From Candidatus Woesearchaeota archaeon (GTDB taxonomy: Archaea; Nanobdellota; Nanobdellia; Woesearchaeales; ARS49): a stretch of 15,142 nucleotides of DNA. Location of the stretch: NCBI GenBank assembly GCA_019323135.1, contig JAHWHT010000012.1:1-15142 (forward strand), given 5' to 3'. Below, piece by piece: positions 12,929 through 15,142 of the stretch. A program made the position numbers and the translations under genes. Every line of letters starts with the position of its first letter. The stretch's first letter is position 1. The notes beneath the pieces were generated by a model. The model was not told the origin of the DNA, searched no databases, and saw only the letters and a program-made list of their open reading frames with translations.

Positions 12929-13431
12929 TTTTCCACCTCAATTAGTTTTTCAACAATTATTCCTTGTATTACTGATAAAACAATCATTACAATAGTTAAT
13001 ACAACTGTATAAGTTAATCCAAAATAAAATATCAATAAAGGTAATAACGCAGGTTTTATTGCGCGAGTATATAAAAATGCCACAATTAATCCATTTCTTG
13101 TTCCATGTTTCTGCAGTTCATTAAGCAAAGGATACCACACATAAATCGGACCAGTAGAGATTATTCCTCCAACAATAGCCATCATCCAACCTTTTGCTCC
13201 AGAGCTTTTTCCAAGATATTTGTAGACATGTTTTGGCTGAACATAATAATTCAGGAATGAAAGCAGTACAAATACAAATAAGAAAACCCACCATATCTTT
13301 AGAAATATTCCCCCTAAAAAAATCAGGCTTGGAAATATTACTGCTGGTTTTATCAAACCTACAAGCAAATACACTAAAATCACTACTAGCAAAAACCACC
13401 ATCCTGCTCTGCTTGTTTCGCTTTTTCTCAT
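12925..13431 (-). CDS. permease (COG0701/DUF318-like), C-terminal half
   Basis: The start MRKSETSRAG at 13431 makes an ATGA overlap with the upstream half; a longer reading to 13569 would be an out-of-frame product of that gene. The 168-aa protein has four or five membrane helices and the motif GGIISTGPIYVWYP (88-101), then RAIKPALLPLLIFYFG (123-138). Both resemble the second half of YraQ/ArsP-type permeases, which export metal(loid) compounds or unknown small solutes. Together with the 142-aa upstream protein it would reach a usual permease length of about 310 residues. It probably works as a heterodimer with that protein; the substrate is not visible. Confidence 0.78.
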   Translation of the reverse strand: MRKSETSRAGWWFLLVVILVYLLVGLIKPAVIFPSLIFLGGIFLKIWWVFLFVFVLLSFLNYYVQPKHVYKYLGKSSGAKGWMMAIVGGIISTGPIYVWYPLLNELQKHGTRNGLIVAFLYTRAIKPALLPLLIFYFGLTYTVVLTIVMIVLSVIQGIIVEKLIEVEK

Positions 13432-13856
13432 AGTACACCTAGTATTGCAGTTGTGATTATTGCAGCCAATATTGAAAATACAAATGCTGCAATGTTTCTG
13501 GTTATTGCAAATCTTTTGCCTAACAATATTGATTCTGCTGGAAGCTGAACCATTCCTACTGTCACCCATGCAACCAAGAAAGCTGTTACAGCTGTCATGC
13601 TGATTCCTTGAGCAAGTAATTCACCGCCAATTATATAGCTAGTTATAGGATTGCCTGCAAGAACACTTCCTACAGCACTCCCTATAAAAGAATCTAGTAT
13701 TGCGTTCTTGAAAAACACATATCCATATGCAGCTTTGGGAATTAAAGTATTTGCTAAAGCAACAAGAAGCATAGCTCCAAAAAGTATTGGAAAGCTTCGC
13801 CATATTGCTTTAGCTGCCTTAAATACAGCTTGTTTTGGCGTGTTGTCTGCAAGCAT
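13428..13856 (-). CDS. permease (COG0701/DUF318-like), N-terminal half
   Basis: The 142-aa protein has about four membrane helices. A conserved-looking loop, GSVLAGNPITSYIIGGEL (63-80), is followed by AWVTVGMVQLPAESILLGKRFAITRN (96-121). The loop and following helix mirror the GIISTGPI...RAIKP region of the next gene, as expected for the two homologous halves of a COG0701-type permease. The start has AGGTGA just upstream, and the gap from the DUF5320 stop is only eight bases. Its stop overlaps the next start (ATGA), so the halves are made together. It could be an old gene split; the neat start signal of the second half argues against a recent frameshift. Confidence 0.78.
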   Translation of the reverse strand: MLADNTPKQAVFKAAKAIWRSFPILFGAMLLVALANTLIPKAAYGYVFFKNAILDSFIGSAVGSVLAGNPITSYIIGGELLAQGISMTAVTAFLVAWVTVGMVQLPAESILLGKRFAITRNIAAFVFSILAAIITTAILGVL

Positions 13857-13864
13857 TGCTTCAC

Positions 13865-14197
13865 CTATTTTTTAAATTCTTTAAGCTTTTTCTTTACATA
13901 GTCTAATTCTTCTTTTAAAGCTTTCTGCTCTTCTTCTATTGCTTTTGCTTCTTCTGCAAGCATTTGTGCTTGTTCTTCTTTGGTTGGTTCATATGCAGTT
14001 TCTGCAAATGCAGGCATACTCCATCCAAAACCTCTTCCAAGCCCTCTTCCAAAACCGCGTCTAAATCCTCGTCCACGGCCCCATCCAAAGCCTTGTCCAG
14101 ATCCTCTGCCATACCCTGTTCCTCTTGCGCAGGGACCCATTCCTCGTCCTGTCAGTGGACCTCTTCCTTCTGGTCCTGTTCCATCTTGTGCTGGCAT
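13865..14197 (-). CDS. DUF5320 protein with Gly/Arg-rich centre and coiled-coil tail
   Basis: The 110-aa protein opens with the DUF5320 signature, MPAQDGTGPEGRGPLTGRGMGPC (one Cys at 23). A low-complexity Gly/Arg/Phe stretch follows (about 26-60), then a charged helix likely to form a coiled coil (about 71-110). The family is found in anaerobes beside NifX-type and UPF0251 genes, as here; its role is unknown. It begins the five-gene unit, with GAGGTGGTG just before the ATG, and that site adjoins a leader hairpin (14210-14236). The repetitive centre may be RNA- or metal-interacting (speculative). Confidence 0.88.
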   Translation of the reverse strand: MPAQDGTGPEGRGPLTGRGMGPCARGTGYGRGSGQGFGWGRGRGFRRGFGRGLGRGFGWSMPAFAETAYEPTKEEQAQMLAEEAKAIEEEQKALKEELDYVKKKLKEFKK

Positions 14198-14209
14198 TTT
14201 TTCACCACC

Positions 14210-14236
14210 TCAAATCGGCTCTTTTGGTCGATTTGA
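14210..14236 (-). promoter_or_regulatory. leader hairpin beside the ribosome binding site of the DUF5320 operon
   Basis: TCAAATCG (14210-14217) and CGATTTGA (14229-14236) form an 8-bp perfect stem with an 11-base loop. In the minus-strand transcript it lies in the leader, and its 3' side abuts the GAGGTGGTG ribosome binding site. The loop contains ACC, which could pair with GGT of that site. A regulatory role is inferred. Confidence 0.4.
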
Positions 14237-14248
14237 ATCATTATTCAA
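14233..14248. promoter_or_regulatory. second operator-like palindrome, TGAAT-N4-ATTCA
   Basis: TTGAATCATTATTCAA is an inverted repeat with a 4-base centre. It shares TGAAT-N4-ATTCA with the larger palindrome at 14255-14274; the centres are 24 bases apart. It lies just downstream of the predicted transcription start and shares a few bases with the leader hairpin. Confidence 0.45.
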
Positions 14249-14254
14249 TACCAA

Positions 14255-14274
14255 TAATGAATTATAATTCATTA
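14255..14274. promoter_or_regulatory. 20-bp perfect palindrome, likely operator of the DUF5320-permease-NifX-DUF134 unit
   Basis: TAATGAATTATAATTCATTA is a perfect palindrome lying directly between the TATA box (14278-14285) and the predicted start of transcription near 14253. A protein bound there would block transcription. It contains the same TGAAT-N4-ATTCA core as the neighbour at 14233-14248. Confidence 0.55.
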
Positions 14275-14277
14275 AAG

Positions 14278-14285
14278 TATATAAA
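14278..14285 (-). promoter_or_regulatory. TATA box of the DUF5320-permease-NifX-DUF134 unit
   Basis: The minus strand reads TTTATATA, a consensus archaeal box, 81 bases before the ATG at 14197. This is the longest predicted leader in the window. Confidence 0.6.
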
Positions 14286-14344
14286 GATTTCGGTTTATTC
14301 GCGTAAAATGAAGAATTCGCTAGCTAGAGAGCCTGTATTGGCAA

Positions 14345-14380
14345 TATAGAAAAGGGGAAAAAGACAAAATTAGAAAAATC
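14345..14380 (-). terminator. probable poly-T termination region after the 109-aa gene
   Basis: Downstream of the stop at 14390 the minus strand reads a series of T runs (TTTTTC, TTTTG, CTTTTTCCCCTTTT), typical of archaeal termination regions. No stable hairpin was seen. The other bases between 14286 and 14389 hold nothing I recognise. Confidence 0.35.
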
Positions 14381-14389
14381 AACAGAAAT

Positions 14390-14719
14390 CTATTTCTTAT
14401 CTATCGCAGGAACATAATAAAATTGTATTGCCCTAACACTTCCAATATCATCACCGTTCACGTCATCAAATTTACCACGAAATGTTTCACCAAAATATGT
14501 ATCTAAAAAAGCATTCGCAATTATTCCATCTTGCTCAACAACTGGGAAACTTTTGTTGACAAGCTCAGTCAATTCTGTATAAACATCCTGAACTTGAGAA
14601 AAAAACTCTTTAGGACTTTCTACCGGAACTAAATCTTCATAATTAATAATTTTATTGCTATCAACATGATTAGCTGCAATTAAATTACCCCCCTGATGCA
14701 CTATTTGATGATATTTCAT
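14390..14719 (-). CDS. hypothetical 109-aa protein
   Basis: A soluble acidic protein with no signal or membrane segment. The middle is helical (SPKEFFSQVQDVYTELTELVNKSF), followed by VVEQDGIIANAFLDTYFGETFRGKFDDVNGDDIGS and a short end, IQFYYVPAIDKK. I do not recognise the family. No ribosome binding site precedes the ATG, and the 21 bases separating it from the upstream gene are T-rich. It might be leaderless or read through from the SSB-like gene; the start is less sure than for its neighbours. Confidence 0.55.
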   Translation of the reverse strand: MKYHQIVHQGGNLIAANHVDSNKIINYEDLVPVESPKEFFSQVQDVYTELTELVNKSFPVVEQDGIIANAFLDTYFGETFRGKFDDVNGDDIGSVRAIQFYYVPAIDKK

Positions 14720-14740
14720 AAAGAAAGAAAAATAAAAAAA
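14720..14740 (-). terminator. probable poly-T terminator after the SSB-like gene
   Basis: Right after the stop codon the minus strand runs ATTTTTTTATTTTTCTTTCTTT-like sequence, the T-rich signal expected for intrinsic archaeal termination. Confidence 0.4.
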
Positions 14741-15079
14741 TTATTCAACAGTTTCTTCTTCTGTTTTAGCTTCTTCTTTAGGTGCTTCTGCTGCTCCGCC
14801 TTCAACAACTTCAAGAGTTCCAAATCTTCCAGAAGATACTTGCATCTTGTCTTGATACATTTGTGCCCAACCTTTGCATATCTTAATTGTATCACCGACA
14901 TTGACTTTCTCAACATCTGCCTGCCATAGAGTAACTACAACTTTGCCAGTATCATCTTCGCCAACACAATTACACATTTTCAGTGTTCCGCCGCGAACAT
15001 CTTTTGGCTCTTCTTTCTCTACAATCTTAAGTATTATTTCCTCAACTTTTGCTTTGTCTTGCAGTTCATTTACTTTCAT
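14741..15079 (-). CDS. OB-fold single-stranded-DNA-binding protein (SSB/RPA-like)
   Basis: The 112-aa protein holds one OB fold (about 10-93) with the pattern of archaeal and human SOSS-B-type SSBs: VNELQDKAKVEEIILKIVEKEE, GGTLKMCNCVGEDDTGKVVVTLW, NVGDTIKICKGWAQMYQDKMQVSSGRFGTLEVV. Aromatic residues of the binding face (Trp52, Trp71) are kept. An acidic, low-complexity tail (about 95-112) matches the tails that recruit partners in SSBs. It should bind single-stranded DNA in replication and repair, or RNA. The ATG at 15079 is chosen because GAGGTTGAT lies just upstream; a TTG reading at 15088 would overlap that site. Confidence 0.85.
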   Translation of the reverse strand: MKVNELQDKAKVEEIILKIVEKEEPKDVRGGTLKMCNCVGEDDTGKVVVTLWQADVEKVNVGDTIKICKGWAQMYQDKMQVSSGRFGTLEVVEGGAAEAPKEEAKTEEETVE

Positions 15080-15124
15080 ATATATCAACCTCGCGATGTA
15101 ATTCTAATAAGGATTTGAGTCATC

Positions 15125-15132
15125 CTTTAAAA
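15125..15132 (-). promoter_or_regulatory. probable TATA box of the SSB-like gene
   Basis: The minus strand reads TTTTAAAG about 46 bases before the ATG at 15079. This predicts a short leader holding the GAGGTTGAT ribosome binding site. Confidence 0.35.
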
Positions 15133-15142
15133 CGTTTTCTTT

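Noticed and set aside
13432..13569. Cysteine-rich N-terminal extension of the second permease half
   Set aside because: It is the out-of-frame reading of the upstream permease gene; the ATGA overlap at 13428-13431 gives the true start.
13964..14267. Plus-strand Pro/Ser-rich reading frames
   Set aside because: These are the antisense of the Gly/Arg-rich DUF5320 gene and have no start signals.

Overview
The window reads as a piece of an AT-rich archaeal chromosome, most likely from the DPANN group (Woesearchaeota/Pacearchaeota-like; inference). Support: archaeal TATA boxes sit a fixed distance upstream of start codons, many genes appear leaderless, pyrB is paired with a zinc-binding pyrI, there is an archaeal-type OB-fold single-stranded-DNA-binding protein with an acidic tail, and a lipobox-bearing secreted protein ends in an S-layer-like 'YYPE' tail. 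Genes are tightly packed with many ATGA start/stop overlaps. I see no rRNA, tRNA, CRISPR array or transposase, and no gene-free stretch longer than about 200 bases.

Layout. (1) 80-4091, cell surface block: an operon of three small membrane-anchored proteins (two clearly paralogous), a 625-residue S-layer-like lipoprotein with an EF-hand-type calcium loop, and, convergently, a secreted coiled-coil membrane protein. (2) 4144-4238, a palindromic intergenic element whose partner lies at 9832-9936. (3) 4239-7338, mostly uncharacterised genes: a 101-aa protein, a metallo-beta-lactamase-fold protein with a degraded metal site, two small hypotheticals, a DUF1385/YqhQ-type membrane protein and two small downstream proteins. 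(4) 7333-8696, aspartate carbamoyltransferase, pyrB then pyrI on the minus strand. (5) 8780-9764, a Rossmann/methyltransferase-like protein and an 83-aa hypothetical. (6) 9955-14197, a minus-strand redox/metal island. From promoter outward: DUF5320 protein, a permease split into two genes, a NifX-type protein and a UPF0251/DUF134 regulator; then a thioredoxin-CcdA fusion; then a thioredoxin lipoprotein followed by a VIT1/CCC1-type transporter. (7) 14390-15079, a hypothetical and an SSB-like OB-fold protein.

How the genes work together. The redox/metal island is the best candidate for an uncharacterised system. Its parts suggest that a CcdA-type electron conduit passes cytoplasmic reductant to two very similar external thioredoxin domains. 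The same neighbourhood encodes a putative exporter, a metal-cluster-binding NifX-like protein and a cation transporter. The five-gene unit is preceded by two tandem palindromes sharing TGAAT-N4-ATTCA beside the TATA box, and by a leader hairpin next to the ribosome binding site. The DUF134 protein at the end of the unit is a plausible autoregulator (inference). The substrate cannot be read from the sequence.
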